This document shows, in pieces, positions 8,874 to 16,834 of a DNA stretch of 49,141 nt. Source of the stretch: Acidobacteria subdivision 2 bacterium RH1 MAG20. GTDB lineage: Bacteria; Acidobacteriota; Terriglobia; Terriglobales; Acidobacteriaceae. The DNA is taken from positions 1-49,141 of the forward strand of contig NFUO01000583.1 in NCBI GenBank assembly GCA_002197545.1. The letters are read 5' to 3'. Under the pieces are notes generated by a model. The model saw only the letters and a list, made by a program, of their open reading frames with translations, had not been told where the DNA came from and did not search any database. The position numbers were made by a program, and so were the translations under genes. How positions within the stretch are numbered: position 1 is the stretch's first letter; every line of letters starts with the position of its first letter.

Positions 8874-10707
8874 CGCGATATGCCACCTTCTTCGCGATCT
8901 CTACGTCGTCAAATTCAGGAAAGCTCAACCCTAGCGCGTAAAGATGGCTAACGCCCAGGTCGAGCCGTCCGCCGCCGCCATTTCTTTCTTTGTAGGGCGC
9001 GACAGCGAAGATTAGAAGGAGAGGTCGCGGCCTGTAAGAGCGATATACGGAGTCTGGAACGGAGCCGGTTTTGCCGTTTGCACGGAACTCACTGCGGATG
9101 CGATCTACTAATTCGGGTGCAAGTCCTTCCCGTTCAACTCCAGGTGTCCCTACCCTCTGCTTGCTACCGGAGATCCGGAGTGCGCCTTCGCGGTTTGTAT
9201 CGACGTAACGAGCGAATGGTTTTATGGAATATCCCTCAAGATCAACCGGCTCCTCATTGTTATCAGTGTCCACCAGAGCTACATCCCATGATTGCAACTT
9301 CTCCTCCGTGGTGGAGCCGACAAAAGCCGCGAGGTCCGAGTTGAAATCCAGGTTGAGAGGATGAGCGGTGAAATTGTGAAGAAGTTCTGAAACAAATTGC
9401 TTCGGGACTCCACTACAAACCATGTTTGGATGTTTACCGAATAGGCTCTTCTTAAGCTCGTGGCCTGATCCGCGCAATTGACGAAGAAACGCCTTCACCG
9501 CTTCTTCATTTGCCTGCAGAAGATTCCGGCTCCGCCGAAGACGTGTGGTCTCCTGATAGTGCTCGCTCAGTGAAACATCGATCTCAATTGTTTCGCCTAG
9601 CCTCATCTTGTTCTGAGCAGTCACGAGGAGGGTCTTTGGATGCGCACGGACTCTGAGTCCAAAGTCTTTTGGTGTGGCCTTCCTCCTCATCATCCGTTTC
9701 ACGTCGTTACGTAACTCATCTGCCGCTTCGGAGATTTTCCCATACCAGTCCTGAGCCTCATCTGTCATCCATAGACGGCATAGGTCCTCGTATCCAGGCC
9801 GATAGCCGAACCAGCGGCCCATCTGTAGCAAAGTGTCGTACATTTGCGAGTTTCGATAAAAATAACTGGTTGACAAGCCTTCGAGTGTTAAGCCTCTTGA
9901 GAGACTGTTGCCACCTACCGCGATTACGCGAAGCCCGGTGTCACGGTGAGCCGTGTAGTCAAGACTCGCGGCTCTGGTTCGTTGGTTCACCGCGCGTACT
10001 TCTATTGGCGCCACGCTCGGATGAAGTTGATTTTGCACCTGCTCCCACGAATAGCCGCAGGCCGAGAACTGCTTTTGATACTCACGATGCAAGTCGGTGA
10101 GCGTCGCATTACGTAATGCTTGAGAAGTAGGCAGAGCCGAATAGTTCCGAATGTCCTGCTTGATGTCCTCAAGATAAGCTGCGATTAAGGCTTGGACCTG
10201 CATCTGGACATCCGTGAACCGGCTGACGTTAACCAGCATCGTTCGGTGTGTGGGCCCCTCACTTCGCAGGTCTCGAATGGCACAGGTCAGCAAGAACGAA
10301 CGCAGCGCATCGCGAAGGCTCTCGGGAAGGTCGGACACCTGAAAAGAAGACTTGTGCTTCTTCGGGAACGCCAACTCTGCGTCTGTGATCTCGCGAACGA
10401 CGCTGTCGTTAATTTCACCAAAAACGCGTGAAGCCCCCATGTAGTTCGATGGCGCTTCAAGAGCGTAGATGAAGTCTCTCGGAAAGAGATCGTCATTGGT
10501 CATCTTTTCTGGAGAGTCCGGGTTGATGAAGATGTTTGCAAAGGGTGTTGCCGTGAATCCTACGTAACTGTTTCTGGAAAACAGATCTAGCAGTTCGCGG
10601 ATGAGACGGTTGATCTGTGTTGGATCGGAGCCCAGGGCATTGGTGTTGATCCTTCTCGATGTGGGCGCGTGATGAGTGATTGCAGACTCCCCCGATGCGC
10701 TTATCAA
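8668..10707 (-). CDS. Z1-domain protein (SF2 helicase-like, defence-associated), truncated at both ends
   Basis: The frame encodes 679 residues. Recognisable Z1-family sequence runs from about residue 20 (NTNALGSDPTQINRLIRELL) through the motif III-like VGFTATPFANIFI (49-61) and the motif V/VI-like GGNSLSRGLTLEGLS and QMGRWFGYR (265-303) to the region ending SSLDDETEDG near residue 630. The N-terminal P-loop and the Walker B Asp-Glu (normally just before NTN) are absent, and the last 45-50 residues are only the antisense of parB. Z1 proteins occur in restriction-like defence islands with an HSP90-type ATPase, a PD-(D/E)XK protein and an AIPR protein; none of those partners is seen here. It is likely a dead fragment brought in by recombination. 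Confidence 0.75.
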   Translation of the reverse strand: MISASGESAITHHAPTSRRINTNALGSDPTQINRLIRELLDLFSRNSYVGFTATPFANIFINPDSPEKMTNDDLFPRDFIYALEAPSNYMGASRVFGEINDSVVREITDAELAFPKKHKSSFQVSDLPESLRDALRSFLLTCAIRDLRSEGPTHRTMLVNVSRFTDVQMQVQALIAAYLEDIKQDIRNYSALPTSQALRNATLTDLHREYQKQFSACGYSWEQVQNQLHPSVAPIEVRAVNQRTRAASLDYTAHRDTGLRVIAVGGNSLSRGLTLEGLSTSYFYRNSQMYDTLLQMGRWFGYRPGYEDLCRLWMTDEAQDWYGKISEAADELRNDVKRMMRRKATPKDFGLRVRAHPKTLLVTAQNKMRLGETIEIDVSLSEHYQETTRLRRSRNLLQANEEAVKAFLRQLRGSGHELKKSLFGKHPNMVCSGVPKQFVSELLHNFTAHPLNLDFNSDLAAFVGSTTEEKLQSWDVALVDTDNNEEPVDLEGYSIKPFARYVDTNREGALRISGSKQRVGTPGVEREGLAPELVDRIRSEFRANGKTGSVPDSVYRSYRPRPLLLIFAVAPYKERNGGGGRLDLGVSHLYALGLSFPEFDDVEIAKKVAYRVNLVEFRSLVESSLDDETEDGRRRSPRGRRLRPLQGQVRSASTCQPHTRAIFLSGLRSARCCISALPS

Positions 10708-11030
10708 GAAACCAATCTGGGCGATACTCTACCGTCACGTCGTGAGCGACGTACTCCCCTCCGCGACCATTCCTTGGCTTTCGCACGCTCGATATCGCTG
10801 AATCGAGATATTGCCCGATGAACGGTGCCGCGTTCCTTGCGCTTTGGAACCATCGGCGTTGTCCGGCCTGTTGAAGCAGGAGCAGCCAAGCCTCTGGAGA
10901 ATCGGGAACTTTTGATAGACCGCTACGAATGAAAGGCAATCCGCTCAGAACGGTCTTGACGGCAACTGGCTCCACAGCTTTGAGCTGCTGGGGCCTCACT
11001 TCTCCCAAGTCCTCACGGACACCAACGATA
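10708..11030 (-). pseudogene. Unrecognised gene fragment between the Z1 and LysR remnants
   Basis: A minus-strand frame reads GEVRPQQLKAVEPVAVKTVL, then SGLPFIRSGLSKVPDSPEAW, then LLLLQQAGQRRWFQSARNAA and GRGGEYVAHDVTVEYRPDWF before fading near 10710. It has protein-like composition but no start of its own, because it begins where the LysR remnant breaks (about 11030). It overlaps nothing known and I do not recognise the family. It is probably an internal slice of a larger gene. Confidence 0.3.
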
Positions 11031-11333
11031 CCCGATGCGTAGGTTGCTTGTTTGCACCCTCAGAAATGCCCGGACGCGATCTACACCGAGCGAGGCGTGT
11101 CTGACCGACTCACGCGCCACAGGTAGATAAAGACTGCCGGCGTCCGTCGGCAGCATCCCGTTTCCGGCGGATCGGAAAACCGGTGCCCCGAGTTCAATCT
11201 CGACGCCTCGAACTCGTTTGCGAACAGCGGACTTTCCGATCCCAAGGTATTTCCCAGCAGCTTCAAATGAGCCTTTCTCCGCTACTGCGAGAATGGCGAT
11301 CTGGCCGTCCATAGTGACTTTGAGCTGACGCAT
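11013..11333 (-). pseudogene. LysR-family regulator, N-terminal fragment
   Basis: The first 102 residues are a LysR winged HTH (MRQLKVTMDGQIAILAVAEK, GKYLGIGKSAVRKRVRGVEI) and the start of the linker, then sequence identity ends after NLRIGY and the frame stops four codons later. About three quarters of these residues are identical to the start of the intact LysR gene at 38377, and both share CAGCT before the ATG. The effector-binding domain is missing. It is either a broken duplicate or the remnant of a second copy of the same island. If expressed it could only bind DNA without effector control, but decay is the simpler reading. Confidence 0.7.
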
Positions 11334-11406
11334 AGCTGCCCCCGAATACTTGTGAGCGCACTATCCAAACGTCAGGAAAGCGCCCGACACGCTCTTTCTG
11401 TCGTAT

Positions 11407-11631
11407 TCAAACCGTAGCGGTCAGCCCCTGTGCCTTCTTTATCTTCGGGGCCCATTCGCTCTCGAACACGACCGATGCCTAACTGAGGTCTCGGGCACTC
11501 CAGCTGAAGATCAGGGCCACAAATTAGGCACCACATCCAGTCACAGCGACAACAAGTGAGGCTCCAAACCTCTCAGCTAATCCGTAACCAATTAGCGCTC
11601 CCAAGAAGAGCTGTTCCCGTGTACATCGCAT
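11407..11631 (-). pseudogene. Decayed MFS transporter C-terminal fragment
   Basis: One minus-strand frame, interrupted by two in-frame stops, reads EQLFLGALIGYGLAERFGAS, LVVAVTGCGA (stop), FVALIFSWSARDLS (stop) and VVFESEWAPKIKKAQGLTAT before the final stop. GALIGYGLAERFGAS is typical of the last helices of EntS-like (MFS_3) transporters. There is no start and no other transporter segment nearby. The rest of the 11334-11708 interval holds nothing else I can identify. Confidence 0.35.
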
Positions 11632-11708
11632 GTCAATTCCAGAATGTTCTCGCAGCTTTCAGATCAATGAAGCCTCGGGTGTGCTCCCCGTAGTCAGCCT
11701 CGCCTTCA

Positions 11709-12323
11709 TCATCCTTTTCCCTTTCGCAGATTCGCAGCCAAGGAATCCGATTTGCGGGGGCAAGATAAACGCTGATCGATAACTTTATTCTTCAATCTCC
11801 TATATTCGGTCTCGCTGAATGCTCCCAAGCTTATCCAGCGAATATGATCATCGGTTCCCACCAGGACGACGTAAGCGCGGCCATCGTCAGTAACAGTTAG
11901 CCGGTGCTTCCAAAGTTCTTCATCTTGATAGGACACGATGGTTCGATCTTGCAGGACAGACGGCATATTGCTCTTGATGCCGGCCACGACCATGCCGCGA
12001 AAGAGCGTCGGCACTGACTCCAGCATGATCAAGGTGTAGGACTGAAGAGTGTTGGGAAAGCCTTTGGCTATGGCTTCGTTCCATAGATGAGCATCTTTGC
12101 CCGCTGACTTGCTGAATGAGAAGATCACAACTGCGGGTTTGCCAGCGGCTGCCGTGGGGAGTTCTAGCGGCTTCCCCATGAGCGTCTTCCCGGTGAACTG
12201 CGGGAACACCTCTCCGACCTGGAGAAGTCTTGTATCCGTCTGGACGGCTCGGTTCAGCGGCGGAAGCAAAAGAACGCCGACCATCAGAAACGCTTGTGCA
12301 AAATATCCTTTCATTGGCTTCAA
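11709..12323 (-). CDS. Exported thioredoxin-fold protein (ATP10/TlpA-like, no CXXC)
   Basis: A 204-residue protein with an N-terminal signal or anchor (about residues 6-26), then VGEVFPQFTGKTLMGKPLEL and VVIFSFSKSAGKDAHLWNEA, the layout of thioredoxin-like ATP10/TlpA proteins. The position of the active-site CXXC is occupied by SKSAG, so a redox role is unlikely. YVVLVGTDDHIRWISLGAFS resembles the later strand where such proteins compare with a substrate. It begins 11 bp after the stop of the upstream exported protein and is probably cotranscribed with it. ATG codons at 12323 and 12314 are both possible starts. The function is unknown. Confidence 0.6.
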   Translation of the reverse strand: MKPMKGYFAQAFLMVGVLLLPPLNRAVQTDTRLLQVGEVFPQFTGKTLMGKPLELPTAAAGKPAVVIFSFSKSAGKDAHLWNEAIAKGFPNTLQSYTLIMLESVPTLFRGMVVAGIKSNMPSVLQDRTIVSYQDEELWKHRLTVTDDGRAYVVLVGTDDHIRWISLGAFSETEYRRLKNKVIDQRLSCPRKSDSLAANLRKGKG

Positions 12324-12334
12324 CCTCCAGCAGC

Positions 12335-12973
12335 TTAGGGACTCGACGAAGCGGAACCCCCAACTCCACGATGGGATAGTTTTTTGAGGAATCTAAGGTC
12401 ATCCTTGCGAAACTCGAGCCCCATGTTCATCCCTACATTGAGGCCCACAAATGTGAGGCTGCGGGTAAGCGCTTGCCCGGTGGAGTTCTCGCTCGGTGGC
12501 AACCACAAATTGGGGAAGAACCCAAAGCCGAAAGCACTGGCGAAGGTGGCGAAGGCAGGTTGTTGGCCACCGCTGTCCGTACGGGCAACCAAGGTGTGAA
12601 CGAGTGCGTACTGCATACGGGGCCAAGTCTTATGCAGCCCGGAGGGCAAGTATCGTGGATCTTCGTGCAGCATTGCTCCCACGCCGAATACGCAGATATT
12701 GTTTATCTGAAACTGCCCATGAACCGTAGACAAGCGTTCTCCGTAAGCAACGCCACCCTGACCCCATTCCCTTGGAGAGTTTTCAGCTTGGTCCACGCCA
12801 GCTAAAGCTGCGGGAACGAGGATGCTCGACACACGGTAGGTTTGCCTCAGATAAATATGAAATTTCTGATCAAGGGTCAATGGCGCGGGAGTCGTTGGGA
12901 ATGCGGACTGCGCCCACGCCAGTCCGTGCGCGGCGAGATACAAGAGCACTCCGGTCGGTATAGGGCGTTTCAC
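12335..12973 (-). CDS. Exported protein of unknown function
   Basis: A 212-residue protein with a signal peptide (VLLYLAAHGLAWAQ, cleavage near residue 22). The mature part contains YGERLSTVHGQFQINNICVF, HEDPRYLPSGLHKTWPRMQY and several Gly/Phe-rich stretches (FASAFGFGFFPNLWLPPSEN) that look membrane-associated, plus NVGMNMGLEFRKDD near the end. I recall similar proteins in acidobacterial genomes without a known role. It is the first gene of a two-gene unit with the thioredoxin-fold protein. The TetR gene just upstream is on the same strand, 54 bp away. Confidence 0.6.
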   Translation of the reverse strand: MKRPIPTGVLLYLAAHGLAWAQSAFPTTPAPLTLDQKFHIYLRQTYRVSSILVPAALAGVDQAENSPREWGQGGVAYGERLSTVHGQFQINNICVFGVGAMLHEDPRYLPSGLHKTWPRMQYALVHTLVARTDSGGQQPAFATFASAFGFGFFPNLWLPPSENSTGQALTRSLTFVGLNVGMNMGLEFRKDDLRFLKKLSHRGVGGSASSSP

Positions 12974-13027
12974 TGAATGTTTCCCCTCGTAGATGCAAGC
13001 CGCTGTCCCTTGTAAAGCGATCAGAAG

Positions 13028-13639
13028 TTATATCTTCCTCCGCCTCGTCTTGTGTGGTTGAGCTTTTCCAGCGGTGATCCAATATTCGACCTGTGCCGCG
13101 ATCTCGGAAACGATCGAATCGATTTCGCCGGGTTTTCGTTCTCGCATCGCGGCATGGTGGGCAATACCCTTCAGTTGCACCATGAGAGCGGTGGTGGTGG
13201 CGTCTTTGTTGAGATCGTGCCGGAAAACGCCTTCTTCTATGCCCCGCTCCAGAATGCCCGCCAGCCGGCGTGCCCAGAAGTTGTCGCGCAGCTCTCCAAT
13301 ACGATCAATAGCCGGATCGCGTTTCGCCCGTAGCGCCAGCTCGGTGATGACAATAAAGAAAGAAGGGTCCTCCTCCATCCGGCGGCGCGCCCCTTCAAAC
13401 ATTTGCCGCAACTCCTCCAGTGCATTGGCTGCTGGTTGCGTAGCTGGCGGAGTTCTCAGCCCGTCCATCAGAAAGTCCACGACACCCTGGATCAACGTTT
13501 CCTTCGACGAAAAGTAGTAGTAGAGCGTGGCATTGTTGATACAAGCGCGCGAAGCGACCTCCTGGAAGCGCAGACCCTCAAACCCTTTGGACGCGATCAG
13601 ATCGAAGGCAATCTGCACCAATTGCTGCCGCCGGTTCAA
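13028..13639 (-). CDS. TetR/AcrR-family transcriptional regulator
   Basis: A 203-residue repressor. The N-terminal HTH is clear: LVQIAFDLIASKGFEGLRFQ followed by EVASRACINNATLYYYFSSK (about residues 7-50). The C-terminal helical ligand domain is of ordinary length and the tail is basic (HKTRRRKI). The start used here is TTG at 13639; no ATG or GTG exists in frame nearby, and a longer product from an upstream alternative codon after AAAGGAG (about 13725) cannot be excluded. It follows the duplicated membrane-protein gene by about 100 bp, and the paired palindromes in front of that gene are its likely operator, so the unit is probably autorepressed. Confidence 0.85.
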   Translation of the reverse strand: MNRRQQLVQIAFDLIASKGFEGLRFQEVASRACINNATLYYYFSSKETLIQGVVDFLMDGLRTPPATQPAANALEELRQMFEGARRRMEEDPSFFIVITELALRAKRDPAIDRIGELRDNFWARRLAGILERGIEEGVFRHDLNKDATTTALMVQLKGIAHHAAMRERKPGEIDSIVSEIAAQVEYWITAGKAQPHKTRRRKI

Positions 13640-13738
13640 CTCTCCATGCGGGTTCTCGTTCCCCGGATGCGAAGCAGCATTTTTTTGATGTGATGTAGAT
13701 CGTTTTTGCAGAACAGTATTCTCCTTTTCCTGTGCGAC

Positions 13739-14719
13739 CTAGCGGCTGGGATGACCCACAATGCCTGCTTCCGCCCTCGACTGGGACACCGCTCGCGATG
13801 GGTCTGCGCTCTGCGCCAGGATCCAAATCGCCACCAAACCATAGGCGGTCACGATCGCCACACGTAACCAGTGCGTAGTCATCAGCAGATGATAGTTCGG
13901 TAGCAAAAGGCCTTGTTCCCGCGTGGACATCCGGGCCATCAGTGGACCCCACCAGACTGCGGTCAGAACATAGAGAAGCACTTGCACGCCAAGGCCGACC
14001 CACAAAAGCCTTACACTCGCCCCTGTCGGACGCAACCACGGCAGTGCCAATGCGGCTAGAAACGCCAGCCCAGAGGGTACAAAGATCACGATCCAGATGC
14101 TGTGCCACCATGCGATCTGGTAGGCAAAGAAAGCGGCCTTTCCTACCTGTGGCCAGAGCCGATAGCAGAGCGACTGGGCTAGCCATACTTGGCCGACCCC
14201 GTAGAAGCCGAATACGAACGCGCTGAGCAGAACCCATTGGCTCGTTTGCAAACTGCCGAGTTTCTGCGGCCATAGATTGCGGCTGAGCATCCAGGAGATC
14301 AGCACTGCGTATACGGTGACCATCGCTACTCGCAACCAGTGGGAGTGCATGAGTCGCGCATAGACCTCGAAATTGAGACTTCCGTCGGGAGTGGCGATCC
14401 TGGACGCCGAGGGGCTCCACCAGAGAATGGTGAGCAGCCCGAGGGCGAGTTGCAAGGCCAGCCCAAGCCATAAGGCCCAGACGGGTACTGCTTGCGGACG
14501 CAGCAGAAGAACAATCACTGCTCCGGCAAGGGTAAGAAGCAGAGGCACGAAGATCATGCTCCATACCCCGTTCGACCACACCGCGTAGAAGCGCGAGAAA
14601 TCTCCCCTTCCAATCTGGGTCCAGAGCGGGTAGCCGGAAATTTGCGCGAGCCACACCACCCCAGCGTTATACGCGCCCAGGATTGTGACGAAAGTGAGAA
14701 ACCAGGAATCTCTGTTCAT
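13739..14719 (-). CDS. Membrane protein made of two tandem homologous halves
   Basis: A 326-residue integral membrane protein with about eight transmembrane helices. The two halves are internal repeats. GAYNAGVVWLAQISGYPLW in half one (about residues 16-34) matches GFYGVGQVWLAQSLCYRLW in half two (about 172-190), and LMHSHWLRVAMVTVYAVLI matches LMTTHWLRVAIVTAYGLVA near each end. Each half resembles the four-helix membrane domain found singly in small DUF1772-like proteins, so this looks like a gene duplication and fusion. The ATG at 14719 is preferred; a TTG at 14728 would add three residues. It is probably transcribed with the TetR gene. The substrate or function is unknown. Confidence 0.7.
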   Translation of the reverse strand: MNRDSWFLTFVTILGAYNAGVVWLAQISGYPLWTQIGRGDFSRFYAVWSNGVWSMIFVPLLLTLAGAVIVLLLRPQAVPVWALWLGLALQLALGLLTILWWSPSASRIATPDGSLNFEVYARLMHSHWLRVAMVTVYAVLISWMLSRNLWPQKLGSLQTSQWVLLSAFVFGFYGVGQVWLAQSLCYRLWPQVGKAAFFAYQIAWWHSIWIVIFVPSGLAFLAALALPWLRPTGASVRLLWVGLGVQVLLYVLTAVWWGPLMARMSTREQGLLLPNYHLLMTTHWLRVAIVTAYGLVAIWILAQSADPSRAVSQSRAEAGIVGHPSR

Positions 14720-14726
14720 TATTATC

Positions 14727-14782
14727 AACCATCCAGTTGGATGGTATGCTGATTACAGCTTCTCCGTCAACTGGTTGGTTGA
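14727..14782. promoter_or_regulatory. Paired operator-like palindromes upstream of the membrane-protein/tetR unit
   Basis: Positions 14729-14744 form a perfect inverted repeat (CCATCCA-GT-TGGATGG). Positions 14767-14782 (TCAACTGGTTGGTTGA) carry a related inverted copy. The shared core is AACCA(T/A)CCAGTTG, in forward orientation at 14727-14739 and reversed at 14768-14780. Two inverted copies of about 16 bp within 56 bp directly before the start codon are typical for TetR repressors, and a TetR gene is in the same unit. The assignment is inference from position and symmetry. Confidence 0.5.
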
Positions 14783-15149
14783 ACATGGCGTGATGGCAGC
14801 TTTCTTGTGCACTCATGGGCATTAAGCTTTAGCCATCAATACCCAGTAAGTATCCTGTTGTCAATTGCATTGCATAATTGTCATCGCAGAGACCGGAGCT
14901 ATGTCGCAAGTGATCGTTCAAAAGGGATTACGAGTAAATTCGTGATCTTGCAAGCCTCCGCAACGCCACGAATTTGCCGAGACACTGGGACATTCAATGA
15001 TCGGTAGATCAGTCAGTCCGCAATTCGCAGAGCGATGATTGGGCTAAGCGAGGTTTCGCGAAGCCTATGTTTTCGGGGAGGAAAATGACCCTGTTATCTG
15101 GCTCCGGCTGGCCCAGAGAAGGTCCTCCAGTTCGAATGGCTGCGGTGTC
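14783..15149. other. Intergenic region holding a hairpin repeat, otherwise empty
   Basis: About 370 bp between the divergent start of the membrane-protein gene and the 3' end of the multiheme cytochrome gene. Apart from the 44-nt hairpin at 14934-14977 I see no gene. A plus-strand frame over the right arm happens to read EFAETLGHSMIG, which recalls the C-terminal LGHS box of tyrosine recombinases, but it is too short to call. Confidence 0.4.
14934..14977. repeat. 44-nt hairpin repeat, copy A
   Basis: An 18-nt arm GTAAATTCGTGATCTTGC, an 8-nt loop AAGCCTCC, and an 18-nt arm GCAACGCCACGAATTTGC form an imperfect hairpin. The same 18+8+18 architecture with about 75 percent identity occurs in inverted orientation at 22961-23004. 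The equal length, conserved ends (AA-TTCG and CGAATTTGC) and partly compensating stem changes suggest a dispersed palindromic element of REP type, or a recombination or transcription signal. Two copies in one window imply many per genome. Confidence 0.55.
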
Positions 15150-16811
15150 CTACTGAAGCCGCCATGGAGAGCGTTCGGGCCAGAGGCGCATTGCATCTTC
15201 TGCCCATGCAGTTGATTTGTCTTTGTGACATGAAGTGCAGGGATTGGGAATCTGGTATTTATCTGTCATAGCTGGCGCTATGAAGCGAAACGTATGAGCA
15301 TGCACAAAGGCCCCCGGAACGCCTTCACTTTCGATCTCCGGCATGTGGCACGCAACGCACTGGCTTCCTGGACTTCCATTTTTATGATGCGTGTGTTCTT
15401 CGAGCGTAGCCGTGTACGGCCCGTTCGGAGAGGTTGGCCCGTGGCAATCCAGGCATATCTGGTTTGCAGGTTTGATCAACTGAGCGTAATTATTCGTTCC
15501 ATGTACGTCATGGCACGACGAGCAGGTGATTTGATGGCGATACATCACGCTCTGCACAAAGTCATTCCCCTGCATCCGGTTCTTGTGCGCCGTACAGTCG
15601 GGCAAATGGTAAAAATCTGTTTGCCCAAGCGTGCAGTTTTCAAGCCTCCAATAGTCCTGTAGACGAAGGCCAACACGATAGCCGACCGGCCAGTCGTAAT
15701 ATTTCCCTTCGATTGGATTCGTGAGCGGCCTTCCTTGCGAATGACATTGAATGCAAGTGTCATTCGCCGATACAGAATCCATCTGAGCCGGGTTGACGAT
15801 GTTGCCGCGCGTGGGATGCTGAACATGCTCGCTGCCGGGGCCATGACAGCGTTCGCAGCCAACGTTCCACTCCGCAACCTGCTTGGTATGGATGTTGTAA
15901 TCCACGGAATGACAACCATCGCACGTTGGGCCGGTTGGCCGTTGCATATTGTCCGAAGGATAAAGAGACGCCCACCAGTCCGCACCCTTCGAGGGAACAT
16001 GATACGGCAACCACTTGTGGTTGTCGATGTCCCATTGCACGGGCAAGGGAAAATAATCGTCGCCGACTTTTGTAAAGTAACGTTGCTTCCAGATGCTGCC
16101 GTAGACGAATGCAACCTGGTCTTTTGTGAACCTGGCAACAGTGTTGGTCGCAAGGTCGGGAATGATGGCATCTGGGTGTAAGCGTGGGTCACGCACGATA
16201 TTGGCCATTGGTGTCTTCTGCCAGTGCTGGTATATCTGTGCATGGCATTTCTCGCAAGCCTGCGAGCCAACGTAATGCGCGGAAGAAGTGATGTTCACTT
16301 GCTGTGACAGTTCTTCGTGTGTGAGTGGGCGCAAGCTCCGGATGAAGAGAACGAGTTTCCAACTGTCGTCATTCGACTCACGGTGCGGATTACCCCAGGC
16401 AGGCATACCGGTGAGTTGAACTCCGTTTTCGATGATGTAATGAATCTCGCCATCCGTGAGATTTTGTGTGGCCGAAGCATGCAGATTAGGCACTCTCGGA
16501 TAGAGATTCTGGCCCATAGGAGTTTTGCCGCTACCGTCAACTCCATGGCAGATTGCACACCTCATCAGGAAGTCTTCCCGGCCTGCCGACAAGGCATCTG
16601 AATCCGCTACGAGCGGATTCTTCTTATGGCGTTCGATTCGGGGAATCGCTAGATTGCGCGCCGTCCGGGCCACGGCTGTTTCAAATGCCGATGGCGTTGA
16701 TGTGGCACGGAAACCGCGTAAGATCAGAAACAACGAACACAGAGTCCCGATTATTCCAATTCCGAGAGCTATCAAGAGAATCGATTTCCAGGATTTCATC
16801 GCATCGCTCAT
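15150..16811 (-). CDS. Membrane-anchored nine-heme cytochrome c (monoheme domain fused to multiheme domain)
   Basis: A 553-residue protein with one N-terminal transmembrane anchor (about residues 9-31). Nine CXXCH heme sites are visible: CAICH (85), CEKCH (186), CDGCH (297), then CERCH, CIQCH, CSSCH, CLDCH, CVACH and CTSCH. Residues about 75-165 are a class I cytochrome c with a methionine ligand in LTGMPAWG, and they strongly resemble the monoheme cytochrome at 29087. From about 180 on it is a cytochrome c554/NrfA-like multiheme protein (VGSQACEKCHAQIYQHWQKT). It should move electrons from the membrane to a periplasmic acceptor. It lies 23 bp downstream of the YncE-like gene, so the two are probably cotranscribed. 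Whether it acts as an enzyme or only as a wire is not evident. Confidence 0.85.
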   Translation of the reverse strand: MSDAMKSWKSILLIALGIGIIGTLCSLFLILRGFRATSTPSAFETAVARTARNLAIPRIERHKKNPLVADSDALSAGREDFLMRCAICHGVDGSGKTPMGQNLYPRVPNLHASATQNLTDGEIHYIIENGVQLTGMPAWGNPHRESNDDSWKLVLFIRSLRPLTHEELSQQVNITSSAHYVGSQACEKCHAQIYQHWQKTPMANIVRDPRLHPDAIIPDLATNTVARFTKDQVAFVYGSIWKQRYFTKVGDDYFPLPVQWDIDNHKWLPYHVPSKGADWWASLYPSDNMQRPTGPTCDGCHSVDYNIHTKQVAEWNVGCERCHGPGSEHVQHPTRGNIVNPAQMDSVSANDTCIQCHSQGRPLTNPIEGKYYDWPVGYRVGLRLQDYWRLENCTLGQTDFYHLPDCTAHKNRMQGNDFVQSVMYRHQITCSSCHDVHGTNNYAQLIKPANQICLDCHGPTSPNGPYTATLEEHTHHKNGSPGSQCVACHMPEIESEGVPGAFVHAHTFRFIAPAMTDKYQIPNPCTSCHKDKSTAWAEDAMRLWPERSPWRLQ

Positions 16812-16834
16812 CTAGCAGAGACTCCGGACGTTCT

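Noticed and set aside
13578..14654. 358-codon frame overlapping the duplicated membrane protein on the same strand
   Set aside because: No hydrophobic or domain pattern, while the other frame has eight helices and an internal repeat.
14970..15020. Tyrosine-recombinase C-terminus (LGHS box) beside hairpin copy A
   Set aside because: Only about a dozen residues fit and no catalytic Arg or Tyr context is present; probably chance.
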